Below are positions 27,711-37,100 of a stretch of 64,000 nt of DNA, piece by piece (within the stretch, counting starts at the first letter, position 1; the number at the start of each line of letters is the position of its first letter). The stretch is from contig NZ_JBGJZM010000001.1 in NCBI RefSeq assembly GCF_042610425.1, positions 1,612,001 to 1,676,000 of the forward strand. Direction: 5' to 3'. The position numbers and the translations under genes are program-made. The notes beneath the pieces are model-generated. The model saw only the letters and a program-made list of their open reading frames with translations, had not been told where the DNA came from and did not search any database. This stretch comes from Ectobacillus sp042610425. Lineage in GTDB: Bacteria > Bacillota > Bacilli > Bacillales > Bacillaceae_G.

Positions 27711-28053
27711 ACTCGTTAGGATGCTCGTCATGCTGCTTTTCAATGTGAAGAACATCTTTCATTTGAATAAAATAATAAGTGCCTGACGCGTCACGAACAG
27801 TTACTCTATTTTTTTCTTCTACCACATCCCATATCCGTGCATCTATATCCAAAAAAGAATCATTGTGCAAAATCGTCATAGAGACGAAATCTTGACTTTT
27901 GTATGCCTCTACTATCTTTTTTTTCATTTCCCATAAGTATCGGCCTTCCCGTTTTCTTTTGCCTGGATATAATACAGCTCCAACAAATTTATGTCCTAAT
28001 TTGTCTTGCCACATATAGTCCCAACGGGAAAGACGCATGTCCTTCTCTTCCAA
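27709..28053 (-). CDS. YolD-like small protein, 114 residues
   Basis: A small soluble protein. The segment from about residue 45 on, KKKIVEAYKSQDFVSMTILH then IDARIWDVVEE and FIQMKDVLHIEK, follows the Sm-like beta-strand pattern of YolD-like proteins (PF08863), which often accompany Y-family DNA polymerases; none is near here. The start is a TTG eight bases after AGGAGG. A looser relation than a firm family match, so moderate. Confidence 0.5.
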   Translation of the reverse strand: MEEKDMRLSRWDYMWQDKLGHKFVGAVLYPGKRKREGRYLWEMKKKIVEAYKSQDFVSMTILHNDSFLDIDARIWDVVEEKNRVTVRDASGTYYFIQMKDVLHIEKQHDEHPNE

Positions 28054-28088
28054 TCTTGTATTCCTCCTCTGCCAAACAACAAGTAATG

Positions 28089-28283
28089 TTAAGATCTCTC
28101 TGTTTCCATATATGTGTACACTACAATCGCATTATGCTGTGCGATGCCACGAAAGTGTTTAAAATCTGGTTGCTTTACAAGAACCTCCCGAAAGGAATAA
28201 AAATCATCCTTCTGTACTATATATTCCATAATCGCGCCCGTTCGAAGTTGTTGTAATACATCTTCTGCTACAGTTACATCCAT
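28089..28283 (-). CDS. Small hypothetical protein, 64 residues
   Basis: I do not recognise this protein. It has a helical N-terminal half (VAEDVLQQLRTGAIM) and a beta-like C-terminal half. The ATG at 28283 lies six bases after AGAGGTG; the in-frame GTG three codons earlier is part of that ribosome-binding site. It precedes the YolD-like gene by 35 bases on the same strand, so the two are probably co-transcribed. Confidence 0.55.
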   Translation of the reverse strand: MDVTVAEDVLQQLRTGAIMEYIVQKDDFYSFREVLVKQPDFKHFRGIAQHNAIVVYTYMETERS

Positions 28284-28373
28284 ATATTTCACCTCTATCG
28301 TAATTCATTTTACCTTGGTTTCCAAAATTCGACAAGATTATTAAAAAATAAAAACGTAAGCACGTCGTAACGC

Positions 28374-28982
28374 TTACGTTGCAGTTAAACCAAAGCCCCT
28401 TTTCATGCCTTCTAACGCTTTTGGAAATTCATAGGTCACGGTTCCCCAATAATCACTCGACACGAGCATCGGACCCGACCAACCACGCTTGCGTAATTCC
28501 TTAGCAATCATTCCGTTAAAATAATCATGTCCTACTAATGCAATGTGGTCATAGCAAATCGCGTATCCAATTAACAAATCGACGGCTTGTTTAGCACGTT
28601 CAGTTGCTTGTGTATAAGATTCAATATGATCAGAATAACCAGCCATCCAGAGGGTACGACTCATTGTAATCCACCCATTTGGCTTTAGCTTGATCCATAG
28701 TGGGACTTTTATCACATAGGGCAAATCTGTTTCAACAAAAATAGAATTTTGCACAAAGGAAAGAGAATCCGTTAGCAATGTAGCCGTCTGAATAGCTTGA
28801 GCAGACGTACTTGAAAGAACAATTTTAGCCGTACGAATAGCTTCCACCGTTTCAACTGGTATATTCTTCTCAGGCAGTATATTCTTCTTATTATACTGTA
28901 CAAGCCATTTACGGAATTGCTTTGCATTCATAAAATCGGATGTCATTTCTTTGCGACCGTGCTTAATCAACGAGATTTTCAT
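28374..28982 (-). CDS. Histidine phosphatase superfamily protein with a KHG motif
   Basis: A 202-residue member of the phosphoglycerate mutase-like histidine phosphatase branch. The N-terminal motif is ISLIKHGRKE, in which the usual RHG arginine is lysine but the catalytic histidine is kept. SSTSAQAIQTATLL corresponds to the SSxxxRAxQTA region, again without its arginine, and LVGHDYFNG carries the second histidine. Loss of two phosphate-binding arginines suggests weak activity or a changed substrate. The ATG at 28982 is ten bases after GGAG. Confidence 0.7.
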   Translation of the reverse strand: MKISLIKHGRKEMTSDFMNAKQFRKWLVQYNKKNILPEKNIPVETVEAIRTAKIVLSSTSAQAIQTATLLTDSLSFVQNSIFVETDLPYVIKVPLWIKLKPNGWITMSRTLWMAGYSDHIESYTQATERAKQAVDLLIGYAICYDHIALVGHDYFNGMIAKELRKRGWSGPMLVSSDYWGTVTYEFPKALEGMKRGFGLTAT

Positions 28983-29299
28983 CTCACTCACACTCCGTTT
29001 TCATGAAAACTACCAGTAATCTGTATCGTTTGCTATATATATATATATCATACCACGTCAGAAGAAAGTAGATGCATCTATCACCTTTTTTTGAAATTCC
29101 ACTTGTATCCTATTCCTTTTTAATCCAATTTGATTTATTTTCTCCTTCTTTTTTTCTTTTTCAAAAAAATTTCCAAACAAATTGCAAGGGAATCATTTAC
29201 AAAATAGACTTTTTAGTTCAAAATAGACGAAAGTAGATAAAAAGTATGGTAATATTTGGTAAAAATATCTGCTAATACTTGTTTATGAGGAGAATGCTT
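28983..29299. other. AT-rich intergenic region
   Basis: About 317 bases between divergent genes. It contains a short TA dinucleotide run (about 29036-29047) and long T and A tracts, and should hold both promoters. I see no gene or convincing operator. Confidence 0.4.
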
Positions 29300-29482
29300 A
29301 TGAAGATTGCGGAAGCAGGAGACATTGTTGAATTTAAAGACGGATTGCAAGGCCGCGTTCAGAAAGTGAATCAAAACTCCGTTATTGTAGACATAACGAT
29401 TATGAAGAATTATCGAGAACTCGATTTAGAGCCTCTAACCGTAGTCAATCATCGGAATTATCGCGTGGTTGAAAATCTATAA
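29300..29482 (+). CDS. YkvS-like DUF2187 small protein
   Basis: A 60-residue protein matching the Bacillus YkvS/DUF2187 family: KIAEAGDIVEFKDGLQGRV, then VNQNSVIVDITIM. It has the look of a small KOW/SH3-like beta barrel. Function is unknown. In B. subtilis ykvS lies close to the queC operon (ykvJKLM), and here it is convergent with queF, which supports the assignment. GAGGAGA precedes the ATG at 29300. Confidence 0.8.
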   Translation: MKIAEAGDIVEFKDGLQGRVQKVNQNSVIVDITIMKNYRELDLEPLTVVNHRNYRVVENL

Positions 29483-29522
29483 GGCTAGCGAAAACATTTT
29501 CGCTGTGCAAGTATAGCTATAC

Positions 29523-29556
29523 AAAAAAGTGGCACAAGTACCTGTGCCACTTTTTT
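29523..29556. terminator. Bidirectional terminator between ykvS-like gene and queF
   Basis: AAAAAAGTGGCACA and TGTGCCACTTTTTT form a 14-base stem with a six-base loop, with A and T runs on either side. Confidence 0.9.
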
Positions 29557-29564
29557 CGGGACGC

Positions 29565-30315
29565 TTATCGATTATCGATTTTTTCTGGATACATATCATG
29601 ATTCATAAGGCGGTAATCAGCCATATCCTCATATTTTGTACCCGGCCGTCCATAGTTGCAGTACGGATCAATGGAAATGCCGCCGCGCGGCGTAAATTTA
29701 CCCCATACTTCGATATAACGCGGGTTCATGAGCTCAATTAAATCATTCATAATGATATTCATGCAATCTTCATGAAAATCACCATGATTACGGAAGCTAA
29801 ACAAGTATAGCTTCAGTGACTTGCTTTCTACCATTTTTAATTCAGGAATATAGCTAATGTAAATCGTAGCAAAATCAGGTTGTCCGGTTTTTGGCATCTG
29901 CAATTTGCAGGTGGACTATATCATGTTCTTAGTACACTGCGATATATACGAAAGAACCCTCGCGCTTCCATCATTTCTGATGTACTCTACTCTCTTCCAC
30001 AATGCTACTTACTCGCTTCACAGTTGTGTGATTTCGATAGTCTCTGCACCTTCCCGAAAGCGGGCTTGGCTCAGGATTAGAATCGCTTCCTTCCCTGAAT
30101 TCACGAGGTTTAAGCGACTGTGTCACCACAGAAGTGTGCCCTTATTGACACAAGCTAGTAAACTCCGGACAATTGAATTTGACAAAATAATCTCGTCCTT
30201 GATGATGATTATCAAACGTTTCTAAAACTTCGGGTGTATAATCAAACGCATAATTTGTTTGTTGATTTCCTAACAGCGTTACATCCTCTAACTCTTCGTT
30301 TTTACGTCCCGGCAT
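29565..30315 (-). CDS. queF: NADPH-dependent preQ0 reductase, split by a group I intron
   Basis: QueF reduces 7-cyano-7-deazaguanine (preQ0) to preQ1 for queuosine. The gene is in two exons: 30315-30148 (56 codons) and 29894-29565 (110 codons with stop). Exon 1 ends NCPEFTSLC, whose last residue, Cys56, is the catalytic nucleophile; exon 2 starts PKTGQPDFATIYISYIPE and holds the QueF motif ESKSLKLYLFSFRNHGDF. Joining them in frame gives 165 residues, the length of B. subtilis QueF. Without splicing, the frame reads CAA TAA and stops two codons after Cys56. AGGAG precedes the ATG at 30315. Last gene of queCDEF. Confidence 0.92.
29895..30147 (-). ncRNA. Group I self-splicing intron in queF
   Basis: The 253-base insert carries the core elements in order on the minus strand: P (AATTCAGGGAAG, 30101-30090), Q (AATCCTGAGCC, 30078-30068), R (GGTGCAGAGACTA, 30050-30038) and S (GATATAGTCC, 29922-29913). 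GACTA of R pairs with TAGTC of S to form P7. P1 is formed by exon TGTGT with intron GCACA, giving the required U-G at the 5' splice site. P2 (CTGTG, GTGA loop, CACAG), P6a (CCCG/CGGG) and a P9-like CTGC/GCAG hairpin follow, and the intron ends in G. It has no homing endonuclease. The long R-to-S interval suggests subgroup IA. Confidence 0.93.
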
Positions 30316-30331
30316 GTTCTCTGCTCCTCTC

Positions 30332-31045
30332 TTATACTCCACGCTTATTGCCCCACACGAGCGTATGTAGCTGCGGGAGAACTGTTACATCATTCATATT
30401 CGATTCGATCACTTGATTAATTAACCATTCGTATTTATGAAGTAAATTCGTTACGAGCGTAGCATTCTGATCCGTATGGACATCGTCATTGCCTACCTGC
30501 ACATAAAACGGAACGTCTGAATATCGTTGATGTACCTCTCTCGCATACGCAAAATCAGTTTCATCAAACACAACCACTTTAAGACTCATATGCTGATTAC
30601 GTAGCCGCTGCACAATCGTATCTAGAATTTCAAAATTCGTTTCCATATGGGAGCTTGGTGGTTTGGGAGAGATAGTTACGTCGTCTATGTCAAGAAGCCA
30701 CTCTTGCCATCTGCTACCTTGTGTTTCAATTGCGGTGCGAATATGATGTTCCTTCAACAAGGACACAAGATCGCCAATAGCTGGAATCAACACCGGATTT
30801 CCACCCGATATCGTAACATGTGAAAATCGATTCTCTCCTAAGCGCTGTAATTCTTCCCAAATTTCTTCGACGTTCATTCGCCTAATATGTTCCTTTGCTG
30901 ACCCGTCCCATGTAAAAGCAGAATCGCACCATGCACAATGATAATCACATCCAGCTGTTCGAACAAACATCGTTTTTTTTCCGACGACCATTCCTTCTCC
31001 TTGAATGGTTGGACCAAATATTTCTAAAACCGGAATGTTAGTCAA
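30332..31045 (-). CDS. queE: 7-carboxy-7-deazaguanine synthase
   Basis: A 237-residue radical SAM enzyme that contracts 6-carboxytetrahydropterin to 7-carboxy-7-deazaguanine. The cluster motif is RTAGCDYHCAWCDSAF (CxxxCxxC), after the N-terminal FGPTIQGEG; VTISGGNP is the SAM-binding GGE-like motif. The start is a TTG overlapping the queD stop, with GGAG ten bases upstream. It lies 16 bases before queF. Confidence 0.95.
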   Translation of the reverse strand: MTNIPVLEIFGPTIQGEGMVVGKKTMFVRTAGCDYHCAWCDSAFTWDGSAKEHIRRMNVEEIWEELQRLGENRFSHVTISGGNPVLIPAIGDLVSLLKEHHIRTAIETQGSRWQEWLLDIDDVTISPKPPSSHMETNFEILDTIVQRLRNQHMSLKVVVFDETDFAYAREVHQRYSDVPFYVQVGNDDVHTDQNATLVTNLLHKYEWLINQVIESNMNDVTVLPQLHTLVWGNKRGV

Positions 31046-31526
31046 GGAGCATCCACTCCCGTCTCATTTCAGCATAGCTAGTCGGTGTTTCATACAATTT
31101 CACAAATTCTACCCGTGCTTCTCGAAATTCCTTTGCACAACTCGCCAAGGATTCTTCCATTTTTTCAAAAATCCAAACGACCATGTTCTCTGCTGTTGTA
31201 TTCATCGGTGGCAATGTTTCATTCAAATATCGATGATCTAAATAAATTTCAATCTGTTCTTTCCAAATTTTCTTTATATCACCAAAATCAACGGCAATTC
31301 CGATTTCATTTGGATATGCACTAATGCCAAACACAACTTTATACGTATGCCCATGCAAATTTTTGCATTTTCCTTCGTATGCATGTAAATGATGCGCAGC
31401 GTCAAATGTAAATTCCTTGCTGACCATTACACGTTTTGCATGGTACTTTAGCTGCGTCCGTTTTATATCAATATCTATTTTTTGTAAATTATCTACAATG
31501 CGAAAACCAAAAAAGCCTTGTTCCAT
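31038..31526 (-). CDS. queD: 6-carboxy-5,6,7,8-tetrahydropterin synthase
   Basis: A 162-residue enzyme converting dihydroneopterin triphosphate to 6-carboxytetrahydropterin. Zinc histidines are in FDAAHHL and NLHGHTYKV, and the catalytic-site LDHRYLNE is present, as is the C-terminal VKLYETPTSYAE. The ATG overlaps the queC stop codon, so translation is probably coupled. Confidence 0.95.
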   Translation of the reverse strand: MEQGFFGFRIVDNLQKIDIDIKRTQLKYHAKRVMVSKEFTFDAAHHLHAYEGKCKNLHGHTYKVVFGISAYPNEIGIAVDFGDIKKIWKEQIEIYLDHRYLNETLPPMNTTAENMVVWIFEKMEESLASCAKEFREARVEFVKLYETPTSYAEMRREWMLLD

Positions 31527-32191
31527 TACGCATTCGCTCCTTCGCGCTCTGCGATAAACGTATCAAGACCAGCTTTTCGAAGCTTACATGCAGGGCATTC
31601 TCCACAACCATCTCCCATAATTCCTTCATAACAGGTTAATGTTTTTTCGCGGACAAAATTAAAAGCACCTAGTCTATCAGCCATTTTCCACGTCTCAGCT
31701 TTATTTAACCACATAAGAGGCGTATGGATAACAAACTCATAATCCATTGCTAAATTAAGCGTTACATTTAAAGACTTCACAAAAACATCCCTGCAATCCG
31801 GATACCCACTAAAATCCGTTTCACAAACACCCGTTATAATATGTCTTGCTCCTACTTGCTTTGCCAGCACAGCCGCAAAGGATAGAAACAATAAATTACG
31901 TCCATCTACAAACGTAGAGGGAAGTTCGCCGTCTTCCTGTGTAATTTCAATATCATTTCGAGTTAGTGCATTAGGAGCAAGCTGGTTTAACAAACCCATG
32001 TCAAGAATCGTATGCTTTATGCCCAGTTCCTTTGCAATGTTCGCTGCACATTCAATTTCTAAACGATGACGTTGATTATAATTAAACGTAACTGCTTCTA
32101 CTTCCTTAAACTGCTGCAGCGCCCAAAACAAACACGTTGTACTATCTTGTCCGCCGCTAAATACAACAACTGCCTTTTCTTGCTTCATCAT
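31526..32191 (-). CDS. queC: 7-cyano-7-deazaguanine synthase
   Basis: A 221-residue ATP-dependent enzyme that converts 7-carboxy-7-deazaguanine to preQ0. The PP-loop VVFSGGQDSTTCLFWAL is at the N-terminus, and the zinc cysteines lie in GDGCGECPACKLRKAGL near the C-terminus. First gene of queCDEF, downstream of a preQ1 riboswitch. AGGAG precedes tandem ATG codons. Confidence 0.96.
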   Translation of the reverse strand: MMKQEKAVVVFSGGQDSTTCLFWALQQFKEVEAVTFNYNQRHRLEIECAANIAKELGIKHTILDMGLLNQLAPNALTRNDIEITQEDGELPSTFVDGRNLLFLSFAAVLAKQVGARHIITGVCETDFSGYPDCRDVFVKSLNVTLNLAMDYEFVIHTPLMWLNKAETWKMADRLGAFNFVREKTLTCYEGIMGDGCGECPACKLRKAGLDTFIAEREGANA

Positions 32192-32250
32192 CGACTCATT
32201 CTCCTTTTCTCTCTTAAGAAAATTAGAAGACGAGTATTCTTGAACTTCAT

Positions 32251-32280
32251 AAAAAACAAAACAAATCCTCTGGATGTTGT
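32251..32280 (-). terminator. preQ1-controlled terminator in the queC leader
   Basis: AACATCC and GGATTTGTT pair with a small bulge around an AGA loop and are followed by TTGTTTTTT on the minus strand. It lies immediately downstream of the preQ1 aptamer, as in transcriptional preQ1 switches. Confidence 0.75.
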
Positions 32281-32284
32281 TTTT

Positions 32285-32318
32285 CTTAGTTTTTTATAGA
32301 GGGAGTTCGCGAACCTCT
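32285..32318 (-). ncRNA. preQ1-I riboswitch aptamer
   Basis: On the minus strand the 34-base element begins AGAGGTTC, continues ACTCCCTCT and ends ATAAAAAACTAAG, the canonical class I pseudoknot: P1 AGAGG/CCTCT and the A-rich tail. A CCATGCCTAGGCATGG palindrome stands directly upstream. It should switch off queCDEF when preQ1 is plentiful. Confidence 0.95.
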
Positions 32319-32527
32319 CCCATGCCTAGGCATGGACTTTCTTCCATTCAACTATTTTGTACGATAGGATACCTATGTATTGTAATAGAAAGAACAAAAT
32401 TTCGCAACAGACCCTTCATCTAGTACAACTTTTACGTGGACAAATTATAGTATTTATATTTTTTTCTAATAATAGTATTATATACCTATAAAGATTTTTT
32501 CTTTGAAAGAATGAGGTGGTTTAGGTA

Positions 32528-33796
32528 TTGAAGATTTTTATCGTCTACCAGCTGATGAACATGTTAATTATTTTAATTTCCACCTTAACATATCATCTTT
32601 TCTGGGTACAAAAAGGGAAACAACATCCCAAGCTTAGTTCCTTCATTTTCATTATTCTAAGTATATGCTCTGCCTTTCTTTGCATTACATTTGCAGCCCA
32701 GCCCTTTAGTGGCTATCGATTTGATATGAGACAAATTGTTCTCATTAGCAGTACCTATATTGGTGGTCCTGTTGCAGGAGGAATCGTATGGGTTGCAATG
32801 AATATATATCGTTTATTTTGGGGTGGTATCGGCGGGTATAATACCCTACTTGCTTCAACCATTCTATTTATAGTACTTATATTTACACGTCGAATTTATA
32901 TCCAATCTACCTTTTCTAAGAAAATTGTACTGTCCATTTTCATCTCAGCCGTATTCTCAGGAGGTTGGATTCCATTTTTCATTGCTGAAGTAGGTCCAAA
33001 AGAATACATGGACTATATTATTGTATACCAACTTTGCAGCACGTTTGGAACTATATTAATACTCTATTTAATAGAAATTTTGCGTTCTCAGGTAAAACTC
33101 CAGGACGAACTTATGAACGCGGAAAAGTTTCAGCTTATTGGTGAAATGGCGGCTTCCATTTCACATGAGATACGCAATCCCCTCACTTCCACACGCGGTT
33201 TTTTACAGCTTCTTCAATCGGGAAATTGCTCGCGTGAAGAACAAAAGGTGTACTTAGATATAGCAATCAATGGGATTGACCAAGCAAATCATGTGCTTAC
33301 GGATTACTTGACATTCGCTAAGCCAAGCATTGACAAAATGCAAACGTTAGATTTGCATCACGAGATAGCTAATGTTCTTAGTCTCATTACGCCGATGGCT
33401 AATTTTGCAAACGTCATCATTCAGTATAGTCCGCCTCATTATTCATCTTCCGTTCTTGGTGAAAAACAAAAGCTGCATCAATGTTTGCTTAATATTCTTA
33501 AAAACTCAATTGAGGCGATGCCTACGGGAGGAACTTTAACAATTTCAACAAAATCGTATGAACAAGAAATCGAGCTTCTAATAGAAGATACTGGAATTGG
33601 AATGAATGAAGATCAATTAAAGCGACTTGGGTCCCCCTTTTACTCTACGAAAGAAAAAGGGACTGGTCTAGGAATGATGGTCGTATTTAGTGTTATAAAG
33701 GCAATGGGAGGTACCATTGCCATATTAAGCAACCTCGATAATGGTACAAAATTCAAATTACGCTTTCCAATTGTAGTAAAAATGAAGAAAACGTAA
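32528..33796 (+). CDS. Sporulation-type sensor histidine kinase with 5TM-Lyt domain (KinB-like)
   Basis: A 422-residue orphan kinase. The first 190 residues form six membrane helices of the 5TMR-LYT type, with FDMRQIVLISSTYIGGPVAG as in LytS and KinB. The kinase core follows: H box ASISHEIRNPLTSTRGF, N box LNILKNSIEAMP, and G boxes DTGIGMNED and STKEKGTGLGM. No response regulator is adjacent, which fits a phosphorelay kinase feeding Spo0F. The TTG start follows GAGGTGG. Confidence 0.85.
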   Translation: MKIFIVYQLMNMLIILISTLTYHLFWVQKGKQHPKLSSFIFIILSICSAFLCITFAAQPFSGYRFDMRQIVLISSTYIGGPVAGGIVWVAMNIYRLFWGGIGGYNTLLASTILFIVLIFTRRIYIQSTFSKKIVLSIFISAVFSGGWIPFFIAEVGPKEYMDYIIVYQLCSTFGTILILYLIEILRSQVKLQDELMNAEKFQLIGEMAASISHEIRNPLTSTRGFLQLLQSGNCSREEQKVYLDIAINGIDQANHVLTDYLTFAKPSIDKMQTLDLHHEIANVLSLITPMANFANVIIQYSPPHYSSSVLGEKQKLHQCLLNILKNSIEAMPTGGTLTISTKSYEQEIELLIEDTGIGMNEDQLKRLGSPFYSTKEKGTGLGMMVVFSVIKAMGGTIAILSNLDNGTKFKLRFPIVVKMKKT

Positions 33797-33829
33797 ACGT
33801 GGTACATTACGATTTCTTCATTTTTTCTA

Positions 33830-33958
33830 TTACTGCTTTCTTTCATTCGATTTTTCGTTATCTGTAAGTTCTGCAAATGATTTCACTTTTCCATGTGGTT
33901 GTTGATTTTCTTTCCGTGATTTCCATTGTCGCTGTGCCTCTCGCTTTTGATCAGCCAT
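33830..33958 (-). CDS. Small basic protein, 42 residues (DUF6254-like)
   Basis: A very hydrophilic 42-residue protein: MADQKREAQRQWKSRKENQQ, then PHGKVKSFAELTD. The PHGKVKS core resembles small Bacillus proteins of DUF6254, by memory. AAGGAG stands nine bases before the ATG at 33958; the 30 upstream codons are rejected. It is convergent with the sensor kinase. Size and composition suggest a sporulation-associated role, but that is a guess. Confidence 0.6.
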   Translation of the reverse strand: MADQKREAQRQWKSRKENQQPHGKVKSFAELTDNEKSNERKQ

Positions 33959-34145
33959 GCCTATCATCTCCTTGTAAATCGTTTCTACATTAGAATGGCA
34001 CATTCTGAAAAATATATTCTTTACAAATGGATTAGAAAGCATATACAAAACTTATAAAAAACTAATACATATCATGTGCATTTTTCATAACTATCATCTA
34101 GAATAATGCTTATGTAAGAATATTAAAGCAGAAAGGACTGACACT

Positions 34146-37100
34146 ATGAACTTTCTAACAAGGTTTAGCTTAAAGAATGCGGTGGCTGTTTTCATCATCT
34201 CGTTTCTTCTCATTGTAGGTGGCTTATATTCTTTTAGCAGTCTAAAGGTAGATCTTCTTCCAAATGTTGAATTCCCGCAACTCTCTGTTGAAGTAGTATA
34301 TCCTGGTGCATCCCCAGCAGATGTAAATGAACAGGTAACAACGAAACTCGAGGAAAAATTCAAAGGAATTGAGGGAATTAAAAAAGTAAGTAGCTCTTCT
34401 TTTGAAACGATGGGAATTGTGAATCTCGAATTTCCATTTAACACTGACATGACTAAAGTTGAGCAGCAGATTAACACACTAATCAAGGATGCCAAACTTC
34501 CTGATACTGCTCAAACCAAAGTAAATCGTTTTTCTTTTGGAACATTTCCAATTTACAACATCTCCATTTTCGGGAAAGACCATGCGGATGTTCAAACTTT
34601 ATTAAAGGATGAAATCATCCCGGAATTAAACAAAATCCCTGGTATAAACAGTGTAACGATCGGCGGAACGAAAGAAAGTCTTGTGCAAATTACTGTAGAT
34701 AAAGAAAAGGCTACACAATATGGCTTAACCCTTAGTAGCATAAAGGATCAAATTAATGCAAAATACTTATCCTTTCCTGCCGGGCGGGTTAACACTTCTG
34801 ATCTACAAGTACCCGTACGTGTCGATGAAAAAGTAGATCAAGTGAAAAAATTAGAGGAATTGCAACTAACAGTTGGTTTTTTAGGTACAAAAACGACAGG
34901 GGGTACTCCAACTCCTGTAGCAGCTCCAATTTTATTGAAAGATGTTGCCAAAATTGAAGCCATAACAGATCAAGCTGAAAAAACACGCTACAATCAAAAA
35001 GATTCCATTTCAATGGCCATTACGAAAAAACAAGATGCCAATACTGTTGAAGTGGCAGATAAAGTAATGAGTACATTAAAGAAATATGACGACAAAATCA
35101 ACTACAATATTGGATATGACTCAGCTAGCGGCATTAAGCAATCCGTTGAATCTCTTGTAAAAGAAGGATTACTTGGCGCATTATTTGCTTCAATCGCTGT
35201 ACTTTTATTTTTACGCAATATTCGAGCGACCATTATTGCTATAATCTCGATTCCACTTTCACTGTTGTTTGCAAGCATCTTCCTAAGCAGACTTAATATT
35301 TCACTTAACATTATGACGCTTGGTGGTATGGCAGTTGCTGTCGGTCGTGTTGTGGATGACAGTATCGTTGTAATCGAGAATATCTTCCGCCGCGTACGAA
35401 AATCGAAGGACGGCATGTCTAACGAACTGGTAGAAAGCTCGACCAAAGAAATCTTAAAAGCCATTACAGCCTCCACCATTACAACGGTAGTCGTATTCCT
35501 ACCACTTGGATTTGTCGGTGGCATTACAGGGGAATTCTTCCTACCATTTGCTTTAACCGTAGTATTTTCTTTACTAGCATCACTTTTAGTTGCCATCACA
35601 GTGGTGCCAATACTAGCTCGCTTTGCCTTTAAACAAGCGCCGAAAGAAGAAAAAGAAAATACACTGCAACGTGCCTATGCTCGGGCCATCTCTTGGTCTT
35701 TAAACCATAAGGCGATCATCCTCATTTCTTCTTTTGTTTTACTAATTGGTTCCTTTACACTCGTTTCAGGACTAGGTTTTACTTTTATCCCGAACGAACA
35801 GCAAAAGACACTAGTAGCATCTATTGAACTTCCTGCCTCAACATCCGTTTCTAAGACAAACGATATTTCCTTAAAAATGGAAAAAATGTTTGCAGAAAAG
35901 AGTGAAATTAAAGAAGTAACAACTAGTGTTGGTGGACGTAACTTTAGTACGGGCCTAAAACGTGAAAATCAAGCCAACTACTTCATTAACTTGAAGGACG
36001 TAACAGATGTTCAATCTTTCATTCCAAAGCTTGAAAAAGATATGCAAACGCTCGCCGATGAAGATGCAAAAGGTACAAAACTCGGCGTACAAGAGCTATC
36101 TAGTGGCGGTCCGCCATCTAACAATAATGTCGACATTGATTTGTATTCAAATAACTTAGATTCGTTGCAAGAGGCTGCAACGAAAGTCGAAGATTATTTG
36201 AAGAAAAATGATAATTTAAAATACGTTACAAACAATTTCTCAGAAAAACAAAAACAATATTTAATCCAAATTAAATCGGATAAAGCAAGCGAATATGGTT
36301 TATCTGGATTCCAAATTCTCGGCACTATTTCTGATCAAACAACTCCTGTTAGCGTTGGTACACTAAAACTGGACAACAAGGACCAATCCGTACAACTATC
36401 GTATGATAAATCTCTTACATCTCGTGAAGATTTAGAGAAAATCACTTTATTTAGTCAGCGCGGGCCTATATCACTAAGCGATGTTGCAGATGTGAAAGAT
36501 GCAGACACCTTTACGTCCATTCAAAAACTAGATGGTAAAGTGTATGCACGTGTATCTGCACAAGTAAAAGGAAACAATACACAAAAAGTGACACAAACTG
36601 TAGTGAGCGGCGTTAAAACAGACCTCACGCTTCCAAAAGATGTTTCTCTGACTGCTGGTGGCGGAAGTGATGATACGGTAAAAACATTCCAAGATCTCTT
36701 ACTTGCTATGCTTGTAGCAATTGGTCTTGTGTACTTAACCATGCTAATCACATTTGGAAAAGCACGTATTCCATTTATAATCCTTTCTTCCTTAATATTC
36801 GTTCCAATTGGTGCATTCGTATTCCTATTTTTAGCCAAAGAACCTTTATCGGTTAGCGTAATGATTGGATTCTTAATGCTCATTGGTATTGTTACAACAA
36901 ATGCAATTGTTTTAGTTGATCGTATTGGTCAAAACCATAATTTAAAAGGAATGACGATTCGTGATTCCTTAATTGAAGCTGGAAAAACTAGATTACGCCC
37001 AATCCTAATGACAGCTTTCGCAACAATAACAGCTTTGATTCCATTAGCACTAACTTCTTCTTCAGGAACGCTTATTTCAAAAGGCTTAGCAATTACAGTA

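Noticed and set aside
29036..29047. TA dinucleotide run as a phase-variable repeat
   Set aside because: It is short, intergenic and in an AT-rich genome; no link to a start codon or promoter spacing is evident.
29895..30147. The queF insert as a MITE or small transposon
   Set aside because: No terminal inverted repeats and no target duplication are seen; the ends fit a group I intron (U before, G at the end).
29565..30315. queF as a frameshifted or insertion-broken pseudogene
   Set aside because: Both parts are intact and rejoin exactly in frame when 253 bases are removed, and the insert has group I core motifs with correct splice-site pairing.
35102..35599. 165-residue antisense frame in the RND exporter gene
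   Set aside because: It is a shadow of a well-conserved coding sequence on the other strand; no start signal.
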